From: Rotaria socialis
Lineage: Eukaryota > Rotifera > Eurotatoria > Philodinida > Philodinidae
Direction of reading: 5' to 3'
Assembly (NCBI GenBank): GCA_905331475.1
Contig: CAJNYU010004514.1
Location: 62,001 to 126,000, forward strand
DNA: 64,000 nt
The position numbers and the translations under genes were made by a program. How positions within the stretch are numbered: the stretch's first letter is position 1; each line of letters starts with the position of its first letter. Positions 19,697-29,159 of this stretch are shown piece by piece. The notes below the pieces were generated by a model. The model saw nothing but the letters and a program-made list of their open reading frames with translations, was not told the origin of the DNA and did no database searches.

Positions 19697-21514
19697 ATGC
19701 TTCGACTTCGCCATTTCATGAGTGCTCTTTGGATTGAACTACTGTTTCTATCTGCTCGTTTTACAGAGGGTTACAATGCCTTTCTTAGTGGTCATTCGAC
19801 GATGAACGTCATTCAACTAAGAATGATTCAAATACCAAAACACATCAAGACCGCACTGAAAATACTTGGTGGCAACTTTCCAAGACGCGTACTCACTCGT
19901 TTACTTCCTCAGGTATTGGGCAGTATTGAAGAAACAGGAAAAGAATGTGTTACATTGACCAACGCAACGAAAAACCAATTCACTCGAGTAATGGAACTTG
20001 TTCAAGAAGTGATTCGAACAACGGCAGCAACGCAATCAGTCCACGAGTCCAAAGTAGAAGAGAACGAGAGAGAAATGGCAATATTGCGCTCACTGAAAGC
20101 AGATTTGGAGAAAGAGGAAAAATTCCGTGCTAAGCTATACAAAGATGCTACTGATACAGCAGATAGAGCTGAAGCGACCTATTCCAAAGCATTGAATGAC
20201 ATACCAACAGGAATGGGAGCTCTGCTCAAAGACTTTGCTCGTGGTATATTGAAGTTAGCCAATACGGTTGCCGAAGCTGGTGCAGCCGTACTGACTGGTC
20301 AAAATGGACGAGTTGGAGCACAACTTCATCAGGCTGTCAATCCCATAGCAATGACTGGTAATATGGAAGGCAAGCAACCACTTTCATTCGGTCTTAGTCA
20401 GACGCTCAGCATGGCGACTCAATTTGCTAACTCATTACGATCATTTCAAAATGCTTTTTTGACCAATAGTAGCGATCCGAAATTAATGAAAGGTTACGGT
20501 ATTGCATTCAAAGCGTTTCATGATTATATCACGATGCTACCTGATAATCCTGCGAAGGCAAAGGCAATCAAGTTGATTAAACACAGCGAGGCTCTTGCAG
20601 CGACGACAACCCAAAATGCCCAACAATTGAAATTAAGCAATGAGACCAACATCAAAGTTAATGAAGAGCTCGGGAAAATCTGCGATGATCTTGGATCGTT
20701 TGAAAGTGCTTATCAGAACATCGATCCAAAGGCCGCTTCACATACCCTATCCACGATTGGAACAAATACAGCAGGTGACTCGTCACAGAATGAAATTCTT
20801 AAAGCACAAATTGCTCAGAAACAGTTGACGGAAATGCGCCGCCGCCAAGATGAACAGGCTGCAGAATACCTCAAATTGCTCGAAGGTATGCGGGAGATCA
20901 ACGCGAAAATGATCTCCGTCGACTTAACCACAATTAGTTATAAAGAGATCATCGCTTTGCTCAAGGAAGCCTTCACTCTACTTACTCAGGTGGAGACACA
21001 GTGGCATAATTTCGTCGCTTTCTTCACTACAATGTCAGAATACATTCACGACATGATCAAGGGTCCATTGAAACGATTCCTTAGGGTAGCTGCTGTCGGC
21101 AGCAATCTGGATCTAGCCATGCGCATGCAAATAATCGATATCCTTAAAGAAGACACGTTTGGCATCCACCGTGAAGCGTATATTCTCTTTGTCATGGCAC
21201 ACACCTATCATGAAGTGTCGAGCAAGTATTTGATGGGACGACTCTCAAGTCTTTCTGGTATGCTTATTGTTCGAAATAAAATAGAACGAGAAGAATTAAT
21301 GAATAATCTTACGCGACAGACAGATCAGACGCTCAAAGAGATCAAAACTCTTATTGTTGAGCGCAAAGAAAATTTTGACAAGGAATTCACCACGCGAAAC
21401 ACAGAATTGACCACGTTAATCGACAAACTAGGTGGACCAAATGAAAAAGATCAACTAGCAATCGAAGAAGGTCAGCGCTTGATCACCGATGATACAGCTT
21501 GGAGCGACAAATGA
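19697..21514 (+). CDS. Secreted helix-rich protein, 605 residues
   Basis: The frame is open from 19484, but its first ATG is at 19697 and starts a signal peptide (MLRLRHFMSALWIELLFLSA), so that start is chosen. The mature chain is almost all alpha-helix: a charged helix pair (about 120-175), a small-residue segment (GILKLANTVAEAGAAVLTG, about 193-211) that could insert in or cross a membrane, and a long helical region (KAQIAQKQLTEMRRRQDEQA). A conserved-looking block near 470-520 (DLAMRMQIIDILKEDTFGI, then EAYILFVMAHTYHEVSSKYL) precedes a charged tail. The family is not recognised. The helix, apolar hairpin, helix order is known from alpha-helical pore-forming proteins, but that is analogy only. 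AATAAA signals follow at about 21743 and 21766. Confidence 0.75.
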   Translation: MLRLRHFMSALWIELLFLSARFTEGYNAFLSGHSTMNVIQLRMIQIPKHIKTALKILGGNFPRRVLTRLLPQVLGSIEETGKECVTLTNATKNQFTRVMELVQEVIRTTAATQSVHESKVEENEREMAILRSLKADLEKEEKFRAKLYKDATDTADRAEATYSKALNDIPTGMGALLKDFARGILKLANTVAEAGAAVLTGQNGRVGAQLHQAVNPIAMTGNMEGKQPLSFGLSQTLSMATQFANSLRSFQNAFLTNSSDPKLMKGYGIAFKAFHDYITMLPDNPAKAKAIKLIKHSEALAATTTQNAQQLKLSNETNIKVNEELGKICDDLGSFESAYQNIDPKAASHTLSTIGTNTAGDSSQNEILKAQIAQKQLTEMRRRQDEQAAEYLKLLEGMREINAKMISVDLTTISYKEIIALLKEAFTLLTQVETQWHNFVAFFTTMSEYIHDMIKGPLKRFLRVAAVGSNLDLAMRMQIIDILKEDTFGIHREAYILFVMAHTYHEVSSKYLMGRLSSLSGMLIVRNKIEREELMNNLTRQTDQTLKEIKTLIVERKENFDKEFTTRNTELTTLIDKLGGPNEKDQLAIEEGQRLITDDTAWSDK

Positions 21515-22094
21515 TCTGAGCTTTATATTCATTATTTTCATGCCATTTTCTGTTAATGAAGAACTAACATAAGCCTTTACTCTTGTCCATAGCATTATTG
21601 CTTATATTTCCATACAAAAATGTTCTATTCTTCACTCGATTTGTCTAACTTGTGCTTGCATGTTCTTCACCTATATCTTTATTTTGATCCTTTCTCCTCC
21701 TCTCCTCCAATTTCTTTGGTATTTCTGTTACATGTCTGTTCTAATAAATACATCGAATGATCTAATAAAACTAATCTCTGAACTCTTTTAAGTTTATTTG
21801 CAAGCTCACCAAAAGTCTAATGACCTTGCTGCATGATATAATCCACCTATTCGAATGCGAAAGAATCAATAGAATGAAGTAGTAGCTCTACTGTTTTGAT
21901 GCCTGTATCAACAACCATCGTGGATAAAGAGATCTATTTTGCTACTTCGGAAGATTCTTATAGCGTCTGCATAGGTTTCACAGTCCTCGTGCATCAATAA
22001 GAGATAAACTGTTGTTTCCTAATCCCTATTGTTCTGGCAGGTATATCTTTTGATGAAATGCCGAATATGTTGTCTTTTTTTAAGACCTGGGAGA

Positions 22095-22166
22095 AAATCA
22101 GGTAGTTTAACGGTATAAAAGCCGACCGGTTATAGGAAAATATGGTTTCGATTCCTGTTCTGATTT
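22095..22166 (+). other. tRNA-like relic (72 nt, degenerate anticodon arm)
   Basis: Ends AAATCAG and CTGATTT pair over 7 bp at the spacing of a tRNA. An A-box-like TAGTTTAACGG (22103-22113) and a B-box-like GGTTTCGATTCC (22144-22155) are in the right places. The anticodon arm does not pair and the T stem has wobble pairs and a mismatch, so a working tRNA is unlikely. It could be a tRNA pseudogene or the head of a tRNA-derived SINE, or chance. Confidence 0.25.
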
Positions 22167-23392
22167 TTCGATCCTCCTTCGACAAATCATTCGTACTTGT
22201 TGAGGCGTGTCCAGCGTGGGTGCATTCTTTCGAACATGATGTGGATTTGTCGTGAATAGGTGAAATGATTCATCAGAATAGAACTCTTTCTATTTATTAA
22301 AAGAAACTCACCATCATCCATAAAAAAAAGACTATTCAACATTTATGTCATCTTCGTCAGCAACTATTGGAAAGATTTGAAGAAATGGCAAAGTTAGAAA
22401 TACGAATTCTTTGTAGAATCTTACCTAAATCTATAAATTAATTAGATAAATTAATTCCATTTAATTAATCACCCCATTATTGCAATTCTAATCTTCTGAA
22501 TGGCCGCAACAACAATTCCCTTTATGAAAAATAAAGCATCCTGTAGCCCTTAGAGAGTTCTACAAAACTCATACAATGGGGTATACGATTTCAATCTGAA
22601 TTTGAAACGAAAAAAGAGTATCTCATTTCAAAACGAAATGAGGAACTAGGAGATCTTTAGAATAATTCACTTCAAACCTGAATTCTGAATTTCGGAAAAT
22701 CAATGAAAACTAAAAATAATTAATTTCTCAAAATCGGGTGAATCGTCCCAAAACATACGAATTTCCCAGAAAGAAAGCAATTTTGAGAAGCATCGAATTT
22801 CTCATATCGGAACGAATTCAGTATCGAAAGAATATCATAAAATCACATGTAACCAGTGCACTCGAGTTCCCTGTCGATGGTGACATGAATTTTTTCTCTA
22901 TCACTCTCATTCTGCCGCAACGCTAAGATCCCGATCACCGAATCTCGATGGAAATCAGTCACTCCTGTCAAATAGAATCCGAAAATCGATGCAACACTGT
23001 ACAAGTACTCCTGAAATAAATAGTAAGAAACCACGTGCCTCCTTGTTCAACAACATATCACGTACTTCCATACGTAGGCATTCTGCGTCGGGAACACGCT
23101 TGTCTAAATACACTCTAGGTTCTCAGGTGTAAGGGCCGCGCAGCACGAATATATTCTTCTCCATACTTTGGCTTGCAAGGCATTGACGCTGCTTATTTCT
23201 GAAGTGCTAATGCTAATAGTTCTAAATATAGCTTTTTAGTTGCCTCCGCCCTGTACACAGAAATGAATATGGTTTGAGTTCAAAACACTTGCCGAAGCTT
23301 TTCGTAAGATGTCGTTTTAGCGTATATCCCCGGACCTAACCCAACCATTGGATTTAATGAGTTTGTCTCTGATTGATCCGAGTTATATTGGA

Positions 23393-23617
23393 AGTCCACT
23401 GTGGAGTTGTTTGGTGAATGTGATTGCTTGTTGCTCTTTGATCTCAGTGATTAATTGCATGCACAGAAGATGTGTTATGATACAACCGTGGTGTCTCATT
23501 GCCATGTCCGTAATAGGTTGTCCGTCTGTCTTGTAGTACAATATCGTTTTCAATAGGGATCGTGCCTTTTATGCCAACAAGACTAATTTCGTCGATCATC
23601 GTAGTCGCTAGCACTTT
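23393..23617 (-). pseudogene. Possible PIF1/Helitron helicase relic
   Basis: On the minus strand, one frame reads KVLATTMIDEISLVG, close to the Walker B region (VIIDEISMVG) of PIF1-like helicases. After a frame change, the next frame reads LLCMQLITEIKEQQAITFTKQL, matching the position and spacing of the following conserved block (L.E..RQ....F...L) in Helitron helicases. The frame shifts and there is a TAA after SGLPI, so it is not functional. The fit rests on two short motifs in the right order. Confidence 0.45.
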
Positions 23618-24439
23618 CTATGTACTTCTTTCGTTATCTTTGCTATTTCTTTGTATGTTTTTATGCTTATATTTATTCTGAAGTTAACGCTAATTCGAAA
23701 TTTTCGTGCCAGTTCCGTATGGACCTTTTTTCAGTGCAGATAACTTGTAGAACCTTGCTAAAAATCCGACCTGATTCTGTTGGTTCCCTTTATTTTTATT
23801 ACATGATTCGATACGATCCAGTCGGATCCATTTGTCGGAGCCGATTGGATTCAATGAGATCTTTTCCCAGTCATATGTTCGTTGGTCGGAACTGTCGACC
23901 GGAGTATTTTGCTTCTGATAAGAATTCAATTATTTAAATAAAACAAGACAACAAGAATTTTTAATGTATATTAATGAAGATAATATCAAAGATAAATATA
24001 ATAAATATTTTAATGATTTTTTTATTTTTTTCAAGAATTTTTTATTAATATTACTAAAGAAAGAAACAAAACAATAATAAATAAGAGAAAAATATCTATA
24101 AATCAGAGGAGAAAGAAGAGGAATTCATAAGAGGAAAATAAATAAATAATAAATAAATATATCACGCGAGGCCTTTCGAATTATCTTTTCAAGCGATTTT
24201 TGGAGATGTTTTGGACAAGTTCGATCAATTTTATTTGTTCGAAATAAAGAGAAATTCAGTTCAATCTCGCAGGAACAACTAGTTTGGATGTTCATTTTTG
24301 TTACATTTAAAGTAATGTGTGCATGCTCGGTTTATTGCATTGCAATATGTTTTTTATATTTGTTTTATAATATATTCTTTTTGCATTTTTTACCGCCTCT
24401 CGATGGATTTTTTGGTGCTTGTTTTATAGTGTAGTTTTT

Positions 24440-24712
24440 TAATTTTTTCTTATGTGTTTTCACGTATTTTCGAATGATTTCAATGAATTTCAATGGATGT
24501 TCTTAAAGATTTTTAAAAAGATTTTTTAATAATACATTTTAATGCATTCTTATGTAGTTTGATGTATTATCATTTATTTTAATGCGTTTTTAATGTATTA
24601 TTATGTAGTTTAGCATATTATCATGCGTTTTAATGCATTTCACTGTACTTTAATGTATTTTCTTGTTTTCATGTATTTTCCTGTTTTAATTTATTCCAAT
24701 GCGCTGCTGGCA
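24440..24712. repeat. Degenerate AT-rich array (TTTTAATGTATT motif)
   Basis: Variants of TTTTAATGTATT and TTATGTAGTT recur at roughly 10-12 bp spacing across about 270 bp (for example TTTTAATGCATT, TTTAATGTATT, TTATGTAGTTTAGCATATTA). It is non-coding and resembles in organisation, not sequence, the GAAGTCT array at 19085. Confidence 0.65.
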
Positions 24713-25025
24713 ATATGTCTTTTTTTGTATAATCAGGTGAGAGCAGTGATGTGAAATTGTTTTGTAGAGGAAAAGTTGGTTAGATATATTTTTATATTTT
24801 TTTAGACATTGAAGCGGAGAAAGTTAGTCCGAGTAGGGGAGGTGATTTTTTTACAAACAATGTGAGTAGGGCGAGGTGATTTTAAAAATATTGGGACAGA
24901 TTCAAAATGATTTGGAAGCTTTTTTTGTTATAATATATAGAAGGAGAATTTTTAGTTACATTAGAAGAAAGATTTTTAGTTTCAATAAAAAATAACAAAG
25001 AACGAGAAAAGGAAAGAGCTAAAGA

Positions 25026-25142
25026 AAATGTGATATGTGCGTTACAATCAATTAGGATAGATCAAGATAGAAGGTAAAAGAAAGATATATGTATGTGTTT
25101 TACAATCGATTAGCGTAGATTGAGATAAAGATAAAGGTTAGA
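25026..25142 (+). repeat. Imperfect tandem duplication of about 57 bp
   Basis: Two adjacent copies share TTACAATCRATTAG, then a GATAGATCAAGATA-like stretch and a purine-rich tail, with scattered differences. No coding capacity. Confidence 0.5.
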
Positions 25143-25264
25143 ATATAGTATATGTGGATTAGTAGTGTTGTTATTAATATATGTTGTTAATAATGTTTTC
25201 GTTTTTTGTTAGTGATTTTTTATCTTTTTCTTTTATCTTTTTGAACTCTTTTTGCTATTGATTT

Positions 25265-25873
25265 CGCTTTTTTTCCTACCAGTTATTACTGTTAGTTGTG
25301 TCTTTTTTATGCTGATTCTGATGATGTTGGCAGTAGCTTTATTGCTTCTTTGCTCGGCTTTTTTTTGTACTAGTATACGTTTTAGACTATCTGTGAGTCG
25401 ATTCGCATATATGACAGGTATGCCATCTAGTGGCGTACCTTCGAATATCTCTTGCCATATCTGATGGAAATGTGTTCCGAAATTTGCTAACGATGGTGCA
25501 TATATAAAATGTAAGAGGATGTCGCTACTGAAATTTTATTCTCTCTTTTTTTTTGTTGTTCCAGGTTGTATCTAACACTAATTCTCTGAATTTTGAGTGA
25601 TCTTTACTCAAGAGTATTTTCGATGTTTTCATCTCTGTAATGTCATAGAAGAAACGTTTGATATGTTTATCAATAGATCTGGGTGGATATTTGTTCAAAA
25701 GTAAGGTTATGCTAATTTTTTCTAACTCATGATGTAGATCTTCGGGGGTGTGAGCAAATGCGAGTCGTTCGTAGTGCTGCTGCATATAGTATATTTCTTG
25801 TTATATGTGAAGGATGTAATGAATGGAATGGTAGCACGTATGGTTGGGCTGCTATTTTTCGGAAAACCGTTAT
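25265..25873 (-). pseudogene. Penelope-like retroelement fragment (reverse transcriptase C-terminal part), frameshifted
   Basis: Three minus-strand frame segments read in order as the end of a Penelope-like RT: VFRKNSSPTIRATIPFITSF, then HYERLAFAHTPEDLHHELEK with ITLLLNKYPPRSIDKHIKRF (the L..E...I...LL.N.YP..FI pattern), then ILLHFIYAPSLANFGTHFHQ with IWQEIFEGTP and LKRILVQKKAEQ (compare LV.KR at the end of these proteins). At least two frameshifts and a stop separate them, and no finger/palm catalytic block is left. The order and motifs recall the Athena group, which in bdelloids occurs near telomeres; no GIY-YIG domain is visible. It is an inactive relic. Confidence 0.65.
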
Positions 25874-25991
25874 TCTAAAATGACGTATCTAATCATGGTC
25901 AAGTGCATTTTGATTGGTATAAGAAATGCTCACTTACAACGAACGTTCCATCTTTCTTTCCTTCTTTTTTTTCTTTAGTCATGTATATTTA

Positions 25992-26158
25992 GGCCCCAAT
26001 CACACTGAGAAGTAAATTAACATTATAGTTGAATTAAGCCATGTGATTGATGCATTAAGAGTTAAGTAATCTTTTAGAGGTGATTTAACTCTTTATGTAT
26101 CAATTAGATTGCTTAATACGACTTTAACTTAATTCACATTTCCAGTGTGATTGGGGTC
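25992..26158. mobile_element. 167-bp MITE with 3-bp TTA duplication
   Basis: Terminal inverted repeats begin GGCCCCAATCACACTG on the left and, reverse-complemented, GACCCCAATCACACTG on the right. The arms remain complementary further in (AATTAAGYYA-type blocks). TTA flanks both ends (25989-25991 and 26159-26161), the duplication typical of PIF/Harbinger elements. Non-coding. It lies 120 bp beyond the 5' side of the Penelope relic. Confidence 0.8.
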
Positions 26159-26474
26159 TTAATATCAACCTCTTTTTTTTATTATTAAATATGACTATGG
26201 TCAACTGTAAATATAGATCCATATACAGTAAATGACATTATTTTTCTTCGTTCTATAAAAAATAAACTTATTTAATTAGTCTACGTTAGATGTGTTCATT
26301 AATTTATATTTTATGTATTCTTTCTTGAAAAATTAATAATTCGTATGTATATATTCATAAATTATATTTATTCAACATATTTCTATAGAAGATCGACAGA
26401 CGATTCTCATTCTAAGAAGATGACATTCTGAAAAGAACAATACTATGTAATAGTGAATACCATGTTTTATAAAC

Positions 26475-26690
26475 CCAATTTGAGTCGAATCGAATCGAAT
26501 TACAATCTTGAAAAACCAAAAAAGCCGAATCGAGTCCCGGTCCTGAAAACCCGAAATGAATCGAATAAAAACTTTGAAAGACCAGAAAACTGGAATCGAA
26601 TCTGAATCCAGGTCCTAAAAAATCGAATCGAATCCGAATGGCAAAAGTGCCATTCGTTTCGGTCTCTGATCCACACCTACACCCTGGGTA
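26475..26690. repeat. Degenerate GAATCGAA-rich repeat
   Basis: Short units such as CGAATCGAATC and GGTCCTGAAAA recur with interruptions over about 215 bp (spacing about 40-50 bp for the longer unit). No frame is conserved; the minus-strand ORF through it is low-complexity (SIRFDF, DSSFLVF, DSAFLVF) and not a gene. Confidence 0.65.
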
Positions 26691-27578
26691 GTGCCGTAGA
26701 CAGCATTTTCCAGTGACGTACATTTTAAAAAGTTGAACAAGAGGGGAAAGCATTGTAAGTAAATTTAACTATCCATGAAAAACTTTTAAGTTCGATCAGC
26801 TTTTAACATACCAAAAAACATGATAGTAGAATAATTAAGTTCATTGTCAGGAACTTATGTTCGAGTACCTCATAGATAAAAGAATGGTACAAACTTGAGT
26901 CTAGCATAAATTTTACTCAATTACGTTGGCTCTATCTTCTCTGAATGTTTCAATTGTTTCTAGGGAATCATTCGTGAGATACATGGAAACAGTGAGGAGA
27001 GCAGAAAAAAAATCGAAAAATTCATTTTTACAAAAAAACGATTGACTGATTTCAAAGCAGCCCGTGGACATCCCAAGTTTATTGTCATACCACGTTGTAC
27101 ACTGGAGAATGGTCTTCAGCACTGCGTTGATACATTAAAAAGTGAGTGTATACTTTGGGAGAAAATCGAGGCCCAAAATCGACTTTGAGCAAAAAGTTGA
27201 TCTGTTCTCCAGATATCCTGCGCGAACGCTATGGTCTAGAGAGCTCAAATTTATATGATGATTAGATAGACTTGAGATGTCCTCATGTGAGAAATTTCAG
27301 GTTTCTATCATTTCTCAGTCTGGCGATATGAGCAGTCAAAATTGGTAAAAAGGTGATTTTTTCCTTAAATGGTGAAATCCATAAAATACCAAAGACTCAA
27401 TTGTTGGAGCTGAAATTCTTTTTACACGTAGAAATTAGCTGGATGTTGATGTATCAGGGGTTTCAGCCCAACTGATTGATGCTTTTTTGAGAAATAGGGT
27501 ACCGTAAATGGCCTCCCATCGCAGTGAGTTTTTATAGTGCTCTTCGTAAAAATTCAATAAAAACTGAATGGTTTAATA

Positions 27579-27883
27579 CCCAGGTCGACTGATCCGATAG
27601 GAACCTGGAAATATCCTACAATCCGATACAATTCTATTGGATTCCGGGTCGAGGAATCGATGTCGGATCCTCAGTGTCGGAATCCTATGAACTTCCGATG
27701 ACATCCAACGGTTTTTCGTTGGAATTCATAGGAATCCAACACTGAGGATCCGACATCAATTCCTCGACCTGGAATCCAACGATAATTCTGTAAGATCTGA
27801 CAGGATCCGATAAAATCCTATTGGATTCCAGTCGGATCGGATGGGTTCCGATAGGTGCCTATTGTCGGATTGCTCAACCTGGG
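27579..27883. mobile_element. 305-bp long-palindrome MITE with TA duplication
   Basis: The element is a near-complete inverted repeat. It starts CCCAGGTCGACTGATCCGAT, and the right end reversed reads CCCAGGTTGAGCAATCCGAC. The arms pair almost to the centre around CCAACGGTTTTTCGTTGG (27707-27724). TA flanks both ends (27577-27578 and 27884-27885), as for Tc1/mariner-type insertions. The GATCC/GGATT composition differs sharply from the AT-rich surroundings. No coding capacity. The right end abuts the repeat copy at 27885. Confidence 0.85.
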
Positions 27884-27884
27884 T

Positions 27885-28011
27885 ATTTTTGAATCGGCTT
27901 ACGCCAATATTCGTTAAACACTTGCCTCTATCACATATGTTTAAATGAGGCGAATCAGATAGAGTATCGATTGAGCAGCTTCGGTCGTTGCGTACGTGGA
28001 ATGGCTCATAT
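27885..28011 (-). repeat. Dispersed repeat copy B (inverted relative to 15051)
   Basis: Reverse complement of the repeat at 15051-15171, with about 80-90% identity by eye. Its GATTCAAAAAT end touches the MITE at 27579-27883, so that MITE may have inserted at or next to this repeat. Confidence 0.8.
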
Positions 28012-29106
28012 GATTAGTTCATCGTTTGTTTTTTATTTTGTCATTTTATCACTTCATATTGATCTATCACTTTGAATTAGGCATATAGTTTGCAACTATC
28101 TGAAATATTTAGAACTAACTAACTAACTGATTGATTTATTGTAATATTTACAATGTTGATTCTTTTACAAAGAATCCAAGATGATATTTTTTCGTCAAAA
28201 TAAATTGAAATCATTCAAACACAAATTACTAATTTCCATTAATTTCATTTGCATGCAAAATTGTGATATATGGCATTGTTGAACAATGTCAAACAAGTAA
28301 GAATATAATTCATTTGAACAGTAACTTCAATATTTTTTAAAACTCTAATATAATATTATGAATTTATAAAACTATGAATTTTTTAATCATCGAGATACTT
28401 CAATACAATCACTAAGCTTAACTCTTGAATAGATTCTAGTTACTTCTTTTGACAAACTACTTAGTTTATTCATTTAAATAAATTTTAGTAACGTTATTTA
28501 CATGTTTTCATAATGGTAAGTAGATAGTAATCATACAAAGTGTCAGAAGAGATTATTTCTATCTCAGTGATAATTAAAAGACAATTGCTTCGGCAGTTAG
28601 CATGATGAAAATTTTCTTTTTTCTCTTGTTGATTTACTAATTATATGTGTAAAAGATTGAGTTCGTTTAATTTTGAGTTGGATGCAAGGAACTGCGAGAT
28701 CAACCCTTTTTAGTTTCAGTTCCAATCCAAATACAATTAATTAACTTGATTCTGATTATGGTTCCAGTAGAATGAAAATTTCTTTGAGTGTGTATTTTGT
28801 AAGTCTGAGCACTGTTGAAGCAGATGAAACAATATTCATGTCTTGCAAGAAAATTACGTCGATACTGAATTCGAGTTTGAATATCAAAAGAAAATTCAAA
28901 AAACTTCTGTGTTCGTACAATTCGTGAGAATTAAAATTTCTAGCATCTTTCTATAGAATACAAAATCTCAAATAAATCCAATCCGACCTGGTTCCTATTC
29001 AGTATGCTTTGTTCCTCATCAGCCGACAAAAGACACTTTTTTCGGTTGGTATTGATTTACTATTTTCTATGCATCGAATGCTTGGTGAGACACAATCACA
29101 GCTGTC

Positions 29107-29120
29107 ATATATATATATAC
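29107..29120 (+). promoter_or_regulatory. TATA-like (TA)n tract before the 29160 gene
   Basis: An alternating AT run ending ATATATATATAC lies 40-53 bp before the ATG at 29160, a workable TATA position with a short leader. (TA)n tracts are common in this window, so the call is weak. Confidence 0.3.
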
Positions 29121-29159
29121 TTTTAGTACTACGTCATTTTTAAAACAAGAGTGATCGAA

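Larger units (their letters stand above)
21515..29106. other. Gene-poor repeat and relic block
   Basis: About 7.6 kb without an intact gene. Recognised contents are listed separately: a tRNA-like relic, a helicase relic, short-period arrays, a Penelope-like relic, MITEs at 25992 and 27579, and a repeat copy at 27885. The stretches at 22170-23390, 23620-24440 and 28012-29106 show nothing I can name. 23690-23930 and about 28980-29000 share GGATCC/CCGACCTG vocabulary with the 27579 MITE and may be old fragments of it. Confidence 0.5.

Noticed and set aside
22843-23034. Minus-strand 63-codon ORF next to the helicase relic
   Set aside because: No motif of a transposon protein recognised and no supporting neighbours in frame.
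27036-27188. About 50-codon frame reading FKAARGHPKFIVIPRC, then TLENGLQHCVDTLK
   Set aside because: Looks protein-like and has a GTGAGT nearby, but it is short, has no start or acceptor I can defend, and matches no family; left as possible relic only.
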